DNA from: Anaerolineales bacterium
GTDB lineage: Bacteria; Chloroflexota; Anaerolineae; Anaerolineales; Villigracilaceae
NCBI GenBank assembly: GCA_030583885.1
Contig: CP129480.1
Coordinates: forward strand, 868,001-932,000
DNA: 64,000 bases
Direction of reading: 5' to 3'
The notes under the pieces are model-generated. The model searched no databases. It was given only the letters and a program-made list of their open reading frames with translations, and was not told the origin of the DNA. This document shows, one piece after another, positions 53,870-62,250 of this stretch (positions within the stretch are counted from its first letter, which is position 1; each line of letters starts with the position of its first letter). Position numbers and translations under genes: made by a program.

Positions 53870-54555
53870 TGGGTCATCTCTTACTGGCGGGCGGTGCGGA
53901 GTTTGGCGGGGCAATGTCCGCGCCGGATCTGCGCGCGATGGAGCTGGCCGGCGGGTTCGATGCGCCGGTCTGCATCATCCCCACAGCCGCCGCGCCGGAC
54001 CGCAATCATCAACGGGCGGGGAATAATGGTCTGTGCTGGTTCAAAAAACTGGGCGCCAAAAATGTCTTTATAGCGGATGTGATTGACCTGAACACTGCGG
54101 ACGATGCAGCCCTCGCCGCCTCCATTCGGACCTCGCGCCTGATCTATCTGCTGGGAGGTTATCCCCGTTATCTGGCGCAGACGCTTGCCAACAGCGCCTG
54201 CTGGCGAGCCGCGCTGGAGGTGCATCAGGCAGGCGGGGTGATCGCGGGGAGCAGTGCGGGGGCAATGGTGTTATGCGAGCATTATTACGATCCCCATGAA
54301 AGAAAATTACTGCGCGGCTTGAACTTGATCACCAATGCCTGTGTTTTACCGCACCATGATAATTTTGGTAAAACCTGGGCAAATCAACTTGGACAATTAT
54401 TGCCCGAATCCACGTTGATCGGCATCGATGAATCCACCGGCATGGTCAATGATGCGGGCGGTGAGTGGCAGGTGTACGGGGCGGGGGATGTCACGCTTTA
54501 TCGGAGCGGATCAAATATCCGCTTCGAGCGAGGCGAAACGTTCACGTTCCAGTGA
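53869..54555 (+). CDS. family S51 peptidase (cyanophycinase/dipeptidase E-like)
   Basis: The 228-residue protein has the class I glutamine-amidotransferase-like fold with the serine nucleophile elbow GVIAGSSAGAMVL. It also shows LLLAGGAEFGG at the N-terminus, YLLGGYPRYLAQTL and LIGIDESTGMV. Family members cleave acidic dipeptides or cyanophycin; no cyanophycin synthetase gene is seen here. It is placed between two STAS genes with nearly no spacing, so the three are co-transcribed. The substrate is not predictable. Confidence 0.85.
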   Translation: MGHLLLAGGAEFGGAMSAPDLRAMELAGGFDAPVCIIPTAAAPDRNHQRAGNNGLCWFKKLGAKNVFIADVIDLNTADDAALAASIRTSRLIYLLGGYPRYLAQTLANSACWRAALEVHQAGGVIAGSSAGAMVLCEHYYDPHERKLLRGLNLITNACVLPHHDNFGKTWANQLGQLLPESTLIGIDESTGMVNDAGGEWQVYGAGDVTLYRSGSNIRFERGETFTFQ

Positions 54556-54590
54556 ATAAGACCTATAAACCGTTAATCGTCGGAGGAGCC

Positions 54591-54965
54591 ATGGTCGTTA
54601 CCTTGAAAATCGTTATGGAACAGGTGGAGGGGAAGGTGCCGGTCACTGTCTTTCACCTGAGCGGCTGGCTGGATGCACAGGGCGAGGAGGCGCTTCTTGC
54701 AGCGGCCCGCGATGCATATGATGAAGGGTCCCGATTTCTGCTTCTTGACCTGGCCGGGGTGGATACGCTCACCAGTGCGGGAATGCGTGCCATGCAGAAA
54801 GTCTATAAAATATATACGCCTGCCGGCCAGGAGTATAAAGTGGCGCAAGTAAAGCTGTGTAATGCACCTCCGCATGTTTATCATGTTTTGGGTGTGACCG
54901 GCTTTTTGCAGAACATTCCCAATTATGAGAACATGCAATCTGCAGTGGAATCGTTTTCAACCTAA
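54591..54965 (+). CDS. STAS-domain protein (anti-sigma factor antagonist-like), second copy
   Basis: The 124-residue STAS protein resembles the first copy: FHLSGWLDAQGE, FLLLDLAGVDTLTSAGMRAM and HVYHVLGVTGFLQNIPNY line up with its segments. The TSAG serine is kept. GGAGGA precedes the ATG at 54591; a longer frame runs into the S51 gene and is rejected. The two STAS copies flank a peptidase gene, which suggests a local duplication. A strong terminator ends the transcript. Confidence 0.87.
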   Translation: MVVTLKIVMEQVEGKVPVTVFHLSGWLDAQGEEALLAAARDAYDEGSRFLLLDLAGVDTLTSAGMRAMQKVYKIYTPAGQEYKVAQVKLCNAPPHVYHVLGVTGFLQNIPNYENMQSAVESFST

Positions 54966-54987
54966 TGCGTGCGCATCCCAATATGAT

Positions 54988-55020
54988 AAGGCTCTTCGTG
55001 TAAAACGAAGAGCCTTTTTT
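54988..55020 (+). terminator. terminator after the STAS-S51-STAS operon
   Basis: AGGCTCTTCGT and ACGAAGAGCCT pair around GTAAA and are followed by a T run. Confidence 0.92.
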
Positions 55021-55145
55021 AACATCGGGCCGGTTGGCATATTAGCCCGCACCTCAAATTCTTAAGTAACCTATCATCTTCATATAAGGAAGTTTCCTTA
55101 GAATGGGGGCGTCTTATTCATTGATTTTATGTAGAGGAGAGAGGC

Positions 55146-56102
55146 ATGAACAACCCATTGAAATCCGTCCCTGTTCGTTCCCATGAGATCACGCCGAAGG
55201 ATGTCTACCTTTCGCGGCGTGACTTTATCAAGGCGGCCGGCCTGATTGCAGGGAGTGCGGCGCTTGCCGCGTGTGCGCCATCCGCGGCGGAGACTGTGGT
55301 GGGGGCCGCGGAGCCTGCAACAGGTCCCGTACGAACCGACGAGTTGGGCAACCCCGCCAATTTCCTGAAAGACATCACCAATTACAACAATTATTATGAG
55401 TTCAGCACCAACAAGGAAGCGGTTGCATCCCTGTCCAAAGACTTCACCACCATCCCGTGGACGGTGGAGGTGGGCGGTCTGGTGGCCAGGCCGAAAACCT
55501 TTGGTGTGGAGGACCTGCTGGGGTTATTCCCGCAGGAGGAACGCATTTACCGTCTGCGTTGTGTGGAGGCGTGGAGCATGGTCATTCCATGGAATGGTTT
55601 CCCGCTTGCGAGCTTGCTCAAGATGGTGGAGCCGACCTCCGATGCAAAGTATGTACGCTTTGAAACCATCCATCGCCCCGAGGAAATGCCCGGATTGAAA
55701 AGTCCGTTCTATCCCTGGCCTTATCAAGAGGGCCTGCGCATGGATGAAGCCATGCATGACCTGACGATCCTTTCCACCGGGATCTATGGCGAGACCATCC
55801 TGCCGCAGAACGGCGCGCCCATCCGTCTGGTCGTTCCGTGGAAATACGGATTCAAATCCATCAAATCCATCGTCAAGATCGAGTTGACGGCTGATGAACC
55901 CGGCACCCTGTGGAATACAGTCGCCGCCAATGAATATGGTTTTTATGCCAATGTCAACCCCGAGGTGAATCATCCGCGCTGGTCGCAGGCTTCCGAGCGG
56001 CGCATCGGCGAGCTCAGCCGCAGACCCACCCTGCCTTTCAATGGATACGGCGAGCAGGTCGCCAGTCTGTATGAGGGTATGGACCTTAAGCTGCATTACT
56101 AA
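55146..56102 (+). CDS. msrP: protein-methionine-sulfoxide reductase, molybdopterin catalytic subunit
   Basis: It repairs oxidised methionine in exported proteins. The 318-residue protein has a Tat signal ([21 protein letters not shown]) whose last residue makes a lipobox, so it may be a Tat-exported lipoprotein. The sulfite-oxidase-fold domain shows [15 protein letters not shown], the molybdenum-ligand cysteine in [15 protein letters not shown] (Cys 139), and [20 protein letters not shown]. It lies two bases before msrQ. Electrons should come from MsrQ in the membrane. Confidence 0.94.
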   Translation: MNNPLKSVPVRSHEITPKDVYLSRRDFIKAAGLIAGSAALAACAPSAAETVVGAAEPATGPVRTDELGNPANFLKDITNYNNYYEFSTNKEAVASLSKDFTTIPWTVEVGGLVARPKTFGVEDLLGLFPQEERIYRLRCVEAWSMVIPWNGFPLASLLKMVEPTSDAKYVRFETIHRPEEMPGLKSPFYPWPYQEGLRMDEAMHDLTILSTGIYGETILPQNGAPIRLVVPWKYGFKSIKSIVKIELTADEPGTLWNTVAANEYGFYANVNPEVNHPRWSQASERRIGELSRRPTLPFNGYGEQVASLYEGMDLKLHY

Positions 56103-56104
56103 AG

Positions 56105-56785
56105 ATGAAATTCCCTTCACGCTATACCCCGCTTCAAATTGCCATTCATGTTTATGCGTGGTCTGCCCTGGCATGGATCGTTATCCAATTATTCACGGAT
56201 ACATTTTCGATCAACCCCATTCAGGAACTGGAACAACGCACGGGACGCCACGCCCTCACATTGCTGGTGCTTTCCCTGTTTTGCACACCCGTTAACACCC
56301 TCTTCAAGTGGAACGAACCGCTCAAACGCCGCCGCACGCTCGGCCTGTACGCCTTCATGTATGCAACCATCCACGTCATCATCTTTGTGGATCTGGATTA
56401 CGGCCTTGCGTGGAGTCTGATCGCCCAGACCGTTTTGCAAAAGCCGTACATTGTCGTCGGGATGGTTACATTTCTTTTGCTCATCCCGCTCGCGTTCACT
56501 TCCTTCGACATTTGGAAGGTCCGCCTCGGCAAGAACTGGAAGCGCCTGCATCGGCTTGTGTACCTGATCGCCCCCCTCGCCGTCCTGCACTATGCCTGGA
56601 GCAAGAAAGGCGACCTCTTCTCGTTATCCGGTGACATCGTCCGCCCGCTGATCTATGGACTCATCCTCGCGGTATTTCTGATCCTTCGGATTCCCGCCAT
56701 TCGAAAGGCCATCGCCTCCCGCCCGGCCCGCAGCCTGATTCTGCCCGCTAAAAAGGATTCGCAGCCCAAGCTGGATGTCTCTTAA
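56105..56785 (+). CDS. msrQ: heme-binding membrane subunit of MsrPQ
   Basis: The 226-residue protein has about six membrane helices of the ferric-reductase-like fold (YedZ). Conserved features are TGRHALTLLVLSLFCTPV, RRTLGLYAFMYATIHVIIF with a likely heme histidine, and WKRLHRLVYLIAPLAVLHYAW with two more. It passes electrons from the quinone pool or flavin to MsrP. It is one more heme consumer in this window. A strong hairpin follows. Confidence 0.93.
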   Translation: MKFPSRYTPLQIAIHVYAWSALAWIVIQLFTDTFSINPIQELEQRTGRHALTLLVLSLFCTPVNTLFKWNEPLKRRRTLGLYAFMYATIHVIIFVDLDYGLAWSLIAQTVLQKPYIVVGMVTFLLLIPLAFTSFDIWKVRLGKNWKRLHRLVYLIAPLAVLHYAWSKKGDLFSLSGDIVRPLIYGLILAVFLILRIPAIRKAIASRPARSLILPAKKDSQPKLDVS

Positions 56786-56787
56786 GG

Positions 56788-56822
56788 AAAAGGCTCATTC
56801 GAGGAATTGTCCTCGAATGAGC
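56788..56822. terminator. bidirectional terminator-like hairpin between msrQ and a small membrane gene
   Basis: AGGCTCATTCGAGGA and TCCTCGAATGAGCC pair around ATTG. It lies between converging genes; no long T run is present. Confidence 0.6.
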
Positions 56823-56831
56823 CAGGAATAA

Positions 56832-57059
56832 TTAGAATATCCCGCGCAGGAAAAGCAGCAGACCAATGATGGCCAGTGGCACGCCCACGATTGCGCCGAC
56901 AATCGTCAGGCTGACGAGCATGCCGACGAGGATTAGCAGGATGCCAAGCACCATCGCCACGAAGCGCCCCGTCATTTCCACAATGGTGGCGAGCAGTTTC
57001 CATATGGCCGCGAAGGGCCACAGATACCAGGGTATTCTTCCTTTTGTTTGATTTGTCAT
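56832..57059 (-). CDS. small membrane protein
   Basis: A 75-residue protein with a short polar start (TNQTKGRIPWYLWPFAAIW) and two or three hydrophobic segments (ATIVEMTGRFVAMVLGILLIL, MLVSLTIVGAIVGVPLAIIGLLLFL). AAGGAGG precedes the ATG at 57059; an open extension upstream is not supported. I do not recognise a family with certainty. It is monocistronic. Confidence 0.65.
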   Translation of the reverse strand: MTNQTKGRIPWYLWPFAAIWKLLATIVEMTGRFVAMVLGILLILVGMLVSLTIVGAIVGVPLAIIGLLLFLRGIF

Positions 57060-57165
57060 CAGAGCCTCCTTAGGATGTACGCGGATCGCACCAAAATGAT
57101 GCAATATTATATAAACTTAAGTACTACTCCACAAATCCCGCAGGAGGGCTATAATCCACGCCACT

Positions 57166-57975
57166 ATGCCTACAAAAACAAAAAAATCCACCTCTGTTGA
57201 GAAAAGACCCGTTCCTGTCGTTATGGAGGAGCAGGCAATGCCGGACGCTGAAGATTTTATCACCTTCAAGCGCAGTCATTTTTATTCCGTCCTGGTTGTC
57301 CTTGCGTTTGCTGTGGGTCTGTTCGTCGGCTACGTATTGTGGGGACGCAGTGCGGCTGTCACAGCCGCGCCTCCGGCGCCAGCCGCAAACCAGCCCTCGG
57401 GCCCTGTTGTGGAGGCGCCCGTCACGGAACAGCCGCAATATGTCCGCTATGATGTTCCCACGGAGGGATATCCAAGCCGCGGACCGCAGGATGCGGCGAT
57501 CACCATTGTCGAGTTCAGCGATTTCGAATGCCCATTCTGCCGCCGCTTTTTTGAAGAGACGTATGCCCCATTGCTGGAAGCGTACCCCGGGCAGATCCGC
57601 TTTGTGTACCGCAACCTGCCGCTGACATCCATTCATCCCAATGCCATGTCCGCCGCGGTGGCTTCGCTGTGCGCCAACGACCAGGATGCCTATTGGGAGT
57701 ATCACGATTTATTGTTCAGCAGCGATTTGCTGGGGCGGGATATCTATATTCAATATGCCACAGACCTTGGTCTGGATGTCGAAGAATTTTCCGCCTGTCT
57801 TGACAGCGGAAAGCATGATGATTTCATCCAACAGGATATGGATTTCGCGCTCACCCTGGGCGTGCAGTCCACGCCCACCTTCTTTATCAATGGACTGGCA
57901 ATCGTGGGAGCCCAGCCTTTCTCCAATTTCCAGCAGTTGATAGACCAGGAACTGGCTGGAGAAATTCCACAGTAA
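57166..57975 (+). CDS. membrane-anchored DsbA-like thiol-disulfide oxidoreductase
   Basis: The 269-residue protein has a cytoplasmic start, a membrane helix (FYSVLVVLAFAVGLFVGYVLW, about 38-58), a proline/alanine linker, and a DsbA/BdbD-type thioredoxin domain. The active site is FSDFECPFCRRFFEE and the cis-proline loop is VQSTPTFFINGL. It should oxidise or isomerise disulfides in exported proteins, perhaps such as the cysteine-rich external domain of the Ser/Thr kinase (inference). TATAAT ends ten bases before the ATG and no ribosome site is visible. Confidence 0.9.
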   Translation: MPTKTKKSTSVEKRPVPVVMEEQAMPDAEDFITFKRSHFYSVLVVLAFAVGLFVGYVLWGRSAAVTAAPPAPAANQPSGPVVEAPVTEQPQYVRYDVPTEGYPSRGPQDAAITIVEFSDFECPFCRRFFEETYAPLLEAYPGQIRFVYRNLPLTSIHPNAMSAAVASLCANDQDAYWEYHDLLFSSDLLGRDIYIQYATDLGLDVEEFSACLDSGKHDDFIQQDMDFALTLGVQSTPTFFINGLAIVGAQPFSNFQQLIDQELAGEIPQ

Positions 57976-58089
57976 TTGAGCTTTGTGGGCGGGTGATGAA
58001 CCCGCCTTTTTTATTCTTAAAATCCCGCGCATTTGATTTACTCGGTGGTAAGATGGGGGAGATAAAAAATTCCCTATTGAGAGAATCCC

Positions 58090-58755
58090 ATGAAAAAATT
58101 CATAGCGATCGCAGGCAATATCGGTGTCGGAAAATCCACGCTTGTAAAAATGTTGTGCGACCAGATGAGCTGGGACCCGTTCTATGAACCGGTCACGGAG
58201 AATCCCTATCTTGCGGATTTTTACCAGAATATGTCTGCCTGGGCCTTCCATTCACAGGTCTTTTTTCTGACGCATCGCCTGCGCTCGCATCTTAATCTGG
58301 CACAGCATCCCAATTCCGTGGTGCAGGACCGCAGTGTCTATGAAGATGCGGAAATCTTTGCACATAATCTATACCAACAGGGGAATATTGCCGACCGTGA
58401 TTATCAGACCTATCGCGAGCTGTATGAAACGGCTGTACAATTCCTGCCCCCGCCGGACCTGGTGATCTACCTGCGTGCCTCGGTGGATACGCTGATGTAC
58501 CGCATCAATTCGCGCGGACGCGACTACGAACGCAGGATCACACCCGAGTACCTGCAAAACCTGAATGATCTTTATGAAACATGGATTGAGAACTTTACGC
58601 TTTGCCCGGTGCTTGCCGTCCCTGCCGATGATCTGGATTATGTTGCGCATAACGGACATTTACGTTTGATCGTTTCCAAAATTGACGATAAATTGACCGG
58701 CAAAGAGGAAGTGGTCTTTGAGCCTGAGGAAATGGCAAGGGCGGCGGAGGATTAA
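58090..58755 (+). CDS. deoxynucleoside kinase (dNK family), first copy
   Basis: The 221-residue kinase phosphorylates deoxynucleosides for salvage. It has the P-loop IAGNIGVGKSTLVKML, the substrate-site ENPYLADFY, VQDRSVYEDAEIFA with the DRS motif, and a lid arginine region (RINSRGRDYERR). It resembles bacterial dAK/dGK enzymes. A second, more distant copy lies at 61.5 kb. Specificity is not predictable from motifs alone. Confidence 0.9.
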   Translation: MKKFIAIAGNIGVGKSTLVKMLCDQMSWDPFYEPVTENPYLADFYQNMSAWAFHSQVFFLTHRLRSHLNLAQHPNSVVQDRSVYEDAEIFAHNLYQQGNIADRDYQTYRELYETAVQFLPPPDLVIYLRASVDTLMYRINSRGRDYERRITPEYLQNLNDLYETWIENFTLCPVLAVPADDLDYVAHNGHLRLIVSKIDDKLTGKEEVVFEPEEMARAAED

Positions 58756-58756
58756 G

Positions 58757-58820
58757 AAGTGTCAAGTGTCAGGTTCCACGTTTCAGGGTACCTGACACTT
58801 GACACCTGGAACTTGACACT
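58757..58820. repeat. AAGTGTCAAGTGTCAGGT repeat in inverted orientation
   Basis: AAGTGTCAAGTGTCAGGT is answered by ACCTGACACTTGACACCT and a further AACTTGACACT. The element lies between two converging genes and touches the pyrB end. Confidence 0.75.
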
Positions 58821-59802
58821 AGGCCTTGCCCAATACCATCGCCAGCAATGCCATTCTCACGTATAACCCATACTCCATCTGACGGAAGTACGCCGCGCGG
58901 GGATCATCGTCGAAGTCCATGCTGATCTCGGTGACGCGCGGGAGCGGGTGCATGACGATCATATCCTTCTTGGCGGCTTTCATGATGGCAGGGTCGATCA
59001 CAAACGCGTTCTTCACCTTTTCATAATCGGCGGGGTCTTCGAAGCGTTCCTTCTGGACGCGGGTTACATACAGCACGTCGGTTTCGGGCAGCACTTTTTC
59101 GAGCGTGCTGAACTCCGCCTGCGGAATGCCCTTCGCGCCGACCTCGTCCATCACTTCCTTTGGCATCTTCAAAATATCGGGCGAGACGTAATTCAGCTTG
59201 ACCTTGAACAACGACAACAACCGTGCCAGCGAATGGACGGTGCGCCCGTATTTCAGGTCGCCGAGCATGGTCACGGTCATGCCGTCCACCTGACCCGCGC
59301 CGAGTTCCTCGAAGATCGTGAACGTATCGAGCAGCGCCTGCGTGGGGTGTTCGCCCGTGCCGTCGCCCGCGTTGATGACGGGCTTGCGCGCCGCCTTCGC
59401 CGCAATCGCCGCCGATCCCGTTTCGGGGTGTCTCAGCACAATCACATCGGCATAACATTCGAGCGTGCGCACCGTATCCGACAAGCTCTCGCCCTTCGTC
59501 ACCGATGAATACTTCACCTCATTGATCGGGATGACGCTCCCGCCGAGCCGCTCCATCGCGGCAGTGAACGACGACGACGTTCTCGTGGACGGTTCATAGA
59601 ACAGGTTCGCCAGGATCTTCCCTTTCAGCAGGTCGAACGTCCCGACGCGCTCGACCATGCCGCGCATCTCGTGTGCCACGCCGAACACGTACTCCAGGTC
59701 GTCACGGCTGAACTGCTTGACGGATATGATGTCCTTGCCATACCACGCGGCGTTCTTATTCTCACCGAACGGCAGGTAGGGGGATTGGGGGTCTGTGGGC
59801 AT
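58819..59802 (-). CDS. pyrB: aspartate carbamoyltransferase catalytic subunit
   Basis: First committed step of pyrimidine synthesis. The 327-residue protein has the carbamoyl-phosphate loop [21 protein letters not shown], the aspartate-binding region [12 protein letters not shown], and [25 protein letters not shown] near the C-terminus. [18 protein letters not shown] is intact. No regulatory subunit gene (pyrI) is next to it. Confidence 0.96.
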   Translation of the reverse strand: MPTDPQSPYLPFGENKNAAWYGKDIISVKQFSRDDLEYVFGVAHEMRGMVERVGTFDLLKGKILANLFYEPSTRTSSSFTAAMERLGGSVIPINEVKYSSVTKGESLSDTVRTLECYADVIVLRHPETGSAAIAAKAARKPVINAGDGTGEHPTQALLDTFTIFEELGAGQVDGMTVTMLGDLKYGRTVHSLARLLSLFKVKLNYVSPDILKMPKEVMDEVGAKGIPQAEFSTLEKVLPETDVLYVTRVQKERFEDPADYEKVKNAFVIDPAIMKAAKKDMIVMHPLPRVTEISMDFDDDPRAAYFRQMEYGLYVRMALLAMVLGKA

Positions 59803-59888
59803 TTTTACTCCTTTGGATTTAGATATTCGTTATTCGATATTCGCGTCTCAAGCCGGGTGAGGCTGATTCTGTTTTGACACACGTTATT

Positions 59889-60224
59889 TCATCCGAAAAG
59901 ATGATTCGCCAGCGGAATGACGTTGATCAGCGGTTCTTCGTAGGGATGCACGCGCTTTATCACCTCAATCGCATCCTTCACCAACTCGCGTTTGCAATTG
60001 ACTTCAAGTTTGTACTCCGTGGTCACTTTGATCTCGCCGACCTTGCCATCGAACGGCTCCGCTCCCTCCAGCGGGCGGAAATAACCCGTCACCTGCGAGA
60101 TGGCAACGCAATGATCATAGTTTCCGATCACGCCCACACCGATTCTTGCAAGTACGTCGCGTATCTTTAAGGTATGTTCCTGCGGGGTGAAGATCTCCAG
60201 TTTTACGTCGGTAAAGCTGTTCAT
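59889..60224 (-). CDS. PII/CutA-like fold protein (YqfO/Nif3 C-terminal-like)
   Basis: A 111-residue protein with alternating strands and helices: DVKLEIFTPQEHTLKIRDVLARIGVGVIGNYDHC, GYFRPLEGAEPFDGKVGEI, and ELVKDAIEVIKRVHPYEEPLINVIPL. The HPYEEP motif is typical of the PII-like domain inserted in Nif3/YqfO proteins and of stand-alone relatives. The role is unknown; metal or small-molecule binding is assumed. The ATG at 60224 is used; four upstream codons are less conserved. Confidence 0.72.
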   Translation of the reverse strand: MNSFTDVKLEIFTPQEHTLKIRDVLARIGVGVIGNYDHCVAISQVTGYFRPLEGAEPFDGKVGEIKVTTEYKLEVNCKRELVKDAIEVIKRVHPYEEPLINVIPLANHLFG

Positions 60225-60242
60225 GTAACGCTCCATTCGAAT

Positions 60243-60303
60243 GTAAGGGCGACCCTTCCATGACTGTCAGGACATCCTGCTTTCACAAGGCGGGTCGCCC
60301 TTA
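60243..60303. repeat. GTAAGGGCGACCC...GGGTCGCCCTTAC palindrome
   Basis: Thirteen-base exact inverted ends flank about 35 bases. It lies directly upstream of the PII-like gene and beside a terminator. Confidence 0.8.
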
Positions 60304-60315
60304 CCCGCGATAATG

Positions 60316-60352
60316 TTAAGAAAAAGCCTGACAGGTGTCTGTCAGGCTTTTT
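60316..60352. terminator. bidirectional terminator
   Basis: AAAAAGCCTGACAG and CTGTCAGGCTTTTT pair exactly around GTGT, with A and T runs at both ends, so it can work on either strand. Confidence 0.88.
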
Positions 60353-60452
60353 GAGAACGAAAATTGAAAAGAAACAACGCGTCCACCGGGGACTTGTACA
60401 ATGGATGAAGCGGGGGATTTCCTCGGTACATTGGCGCTGATTATACACGCAT

Positions 60453-61481
60453 TTACAAACCTGCCAATGGTCCGCTGTCCAGTCCGTTCGCGGCGGCGAT
60501 CTCTTCGAATGCGATCTCGATCTCGTCAATAAAGTGGTCGAGTCCCTGCACGCGCTCCTGAAAGCCGTCCCCCAACAGACCGAGATCGTTGCAGGCGTTC
60601 TGCCAGAATTTCAGGTGGTCGCCTCCAAGCACGGAGGTGGATAATGTCCAGGTATGCAGGAGGGGCCAGAGCGCGGCGAGAGGCGTTTCACCTTCCAGCA
60701 TGAACTTGACGGCTTTTTCGTAATAATTCAGGCGGGTCTTGTGAATGCGTGCGTCCGTGTTTTTATCGTCACAGGCGGCGGTGAACGCGGCCATCCAGTC
60801 CGGCAGCCAGCTTTTTACCTTGCCGGCATCCACGTTATTCGCGCCGATCAGACCGTATGCGCCGGCAGCCATGCCCGGTTTTTGCGCGGCTTCGGCGCGG
60901 GCGGGGAATTCCAGCAGCAGCCTGCGTTCCTGGATGGGCGGTCCGTTTAATTCTGCCAGGGCATTGATGACATGGAAGAGGGATTTCATATACTTTCTGA
61001 TTTTCGCTGGTTCCGCGGCCTGATCGGGCTCGGACAGGTCCATCCAAATCTCGCGCCCGTGTGAAAGCAGCCTGCGGCAGCGCTGGAGCATGAGCGGCGG
61101 CTGTTCGAATTCAAAACCTGCCCGCAGACTGGCCTGTACGAAGTCGAAGAACTTTTCGCGCTCGTACAGCAGGATCGGGTCGTACATTTCGTAGCCAAGC
61201 CAGGGATCGCCGCGCAGGTCGCGCGGGGATTTGAACTCGTCCTTTGCGCGGCGGCTGATGTCGAGATGAAAATCGGGGGACAGTTTTACAAGCTCGCGGG
61301 GCTTTGTCCGTTGGTTTTTGTGGACAAGGACAATATCAATATCCGCGGTGCCGCCGAGCATGGGATCCACGTTCAACAGGGAGCCGGTCAGATAGGCGGC
61401 GATGATGTCCGCATCGTTATAGGCCCGCTCCTGGGCGGTCTCTTTGGCAATGCGGAGGAGGGAGTCGCGGGTAACGCGCAT
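60453..61481 (-). CDS. nucleotidyltransferase-fold protein
   Basis: A 342-residue protein. Residues 25-60 show the minimal nucleotidyltransferase pattern (AAYLTGSLLNVDPMLGGTADIDIVLVH: GS followed by DxD). The rest is helical (HVINALAELNGPPIQERRLL, KTRLNYYEKAVKFML), like the C-terminal domains of MNT/aminoglycoside-type transferases. The substrate is unknown. It is encoded 10 bases after the second deoxynucleoside kinase and likely shares its transcript. Confidence 0.78.
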   Translation of the reverse strand: MRVTRDSLLRIAKETAQERAYNDADIIAAYLTGSLLNVDPMLGGTADIDIVLVHKNQRTKPRELVKLSPDFHLDISRRAKDEFKSPRDLRGDPWLGYEMYDPILLYEREKFFDFVQASLRAGFEFEQPPLMLQRCRRLLSHGREIWMDLSEPDQAAEPAKIRKYMKSLFHVINALAELNGPPIQERRLLLEFPARAEAAQKPGMAAGAYGLIGANNVDAGKVKSWLPDWMAAFTAACDDKNTDARIHKTRLNYYEKAVKFMLEGETPLAALWPLLHTWTLSTSVLGGDHLKFWQNACNDLGLLGDGFQERVQGLDHFIDEIEIAFEEIAAANGLDSGPLAGL

Positions 61482-61491
61482 GAGTTCCTGG

Positions 61492-62127
61492 TTATTTTAA
61501 GGGCAGACTTGCCTGAAACGGAGTCAGGTTCAAGGTCTGGCGGATGCGGTTTTCGATCAATTGAAAATGCTCGGTGTTACGGATAATGTCGAGGCCGTTC
61601 GTGTCTATCTTTAAGACGGGCGTATGGTCATAGGGTTTTGAAAAAAATACCTCATACGCATTGTTAAGCTCGTGGATGTAACTGCGTTCCATTTGCCGTT
61701 CGTAGGGTCTGTCGCGGAAGGCGATGCGGTTCATGAGGGTGTCGGTGCCGGCCTGTAAATAGACAAGCAGGTCGGGCTTGGGGATTTTTTCGCCGAGCGC
61801 CTCATGCACTTTGTGGTACATATCCAGCTCGTCGCCTTTCAGGTTGATGCCTGCAAAGAGCGCGTCCTTTGCGAAGGTGTAATCTGCGATCAGGTTTTTA
61901 TGCCCGGCAAGAATTTTCGGGACGTTGTTGTTCTGTTGACGATAACGGCTGAGCAAAAAGAAGATCTGTGTTTGAAAGGCATAGCGCGCGCGGTCCGCAT
62001 AAAAATCGGAAAGGAACGGATTCTCCTCAAAGATCTCCAGCAGGACTTCCGCTTCAAAGACCGGCTGCAGCAGTCGGGCAAGCGTGGTCTTGCCCACGCC
62101 GATCACCCCTTCGATGGCGATATACAT
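61492..62127 (-). CDS. deoxynucleoside kinase (dNK family), second copy
   Basis: A 211-residue kinase with the P-loop IEGVIGVGKTTLARLL, EENPFLSDFYADRARYAFQTQIFFL (substrate site, close to the first copy), IADYTFAKDALFA and the arginine-rich lid RIAFRDRPYERQMERSY. In the motif after the beta strand ADYTFAKD replaces the DRS pattern of the first copy, so the two probably prefer different bases. Paired dAK/dGK subunits occur in some lactobacilli. Here the genes are 2.7 kb apart on opposite strands. Confidence 0.88.
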   Translation of the reverse strand: MYIAIEGVIGVGKTTLARLLQPVFEAEVLLEIFEENPFLSDFYADRARYAFQTQIFFLLSRYRQQNNNVPKILAGHKNLIADYTFAKDALFAGINLKGDELDMYHKVHEALGEKIPKPDLLVYLQAGTDTLMNRIAFRDRPYERQMERSYIHELNNAYEVFFSKPYDHTPVLKIDTNGLDIIRNTEHFQLIENRIRQTLNLTPFQASLPLK

Positions 62128-62175
62128 GAACGAATGCTCCCTGAATAGTATTGAACAAAGGATACCATAAATCCG

Positions 62176-62236
62176 CAGGGATGCAGCCTTGCTGCATCCC
62201 TCAAAACCGGGGCTCAGCGCCGCTGAGCCCCTACGG
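62176..62236. repeat. two adjacent palindromes upstream of the GT4 gene
   Basis: GGGATGCAG/CTGCATCCC around CCTTG is followed by GGGGCTCAGCG/CGCTGAGCCCC. The second is a variant of the palindrome at 42079-42106. The -10 box of the GT4 gene begins at its right edge. Confidence 0.75.
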
Positions 62237-62250
62237 TTATAATTTTATGT

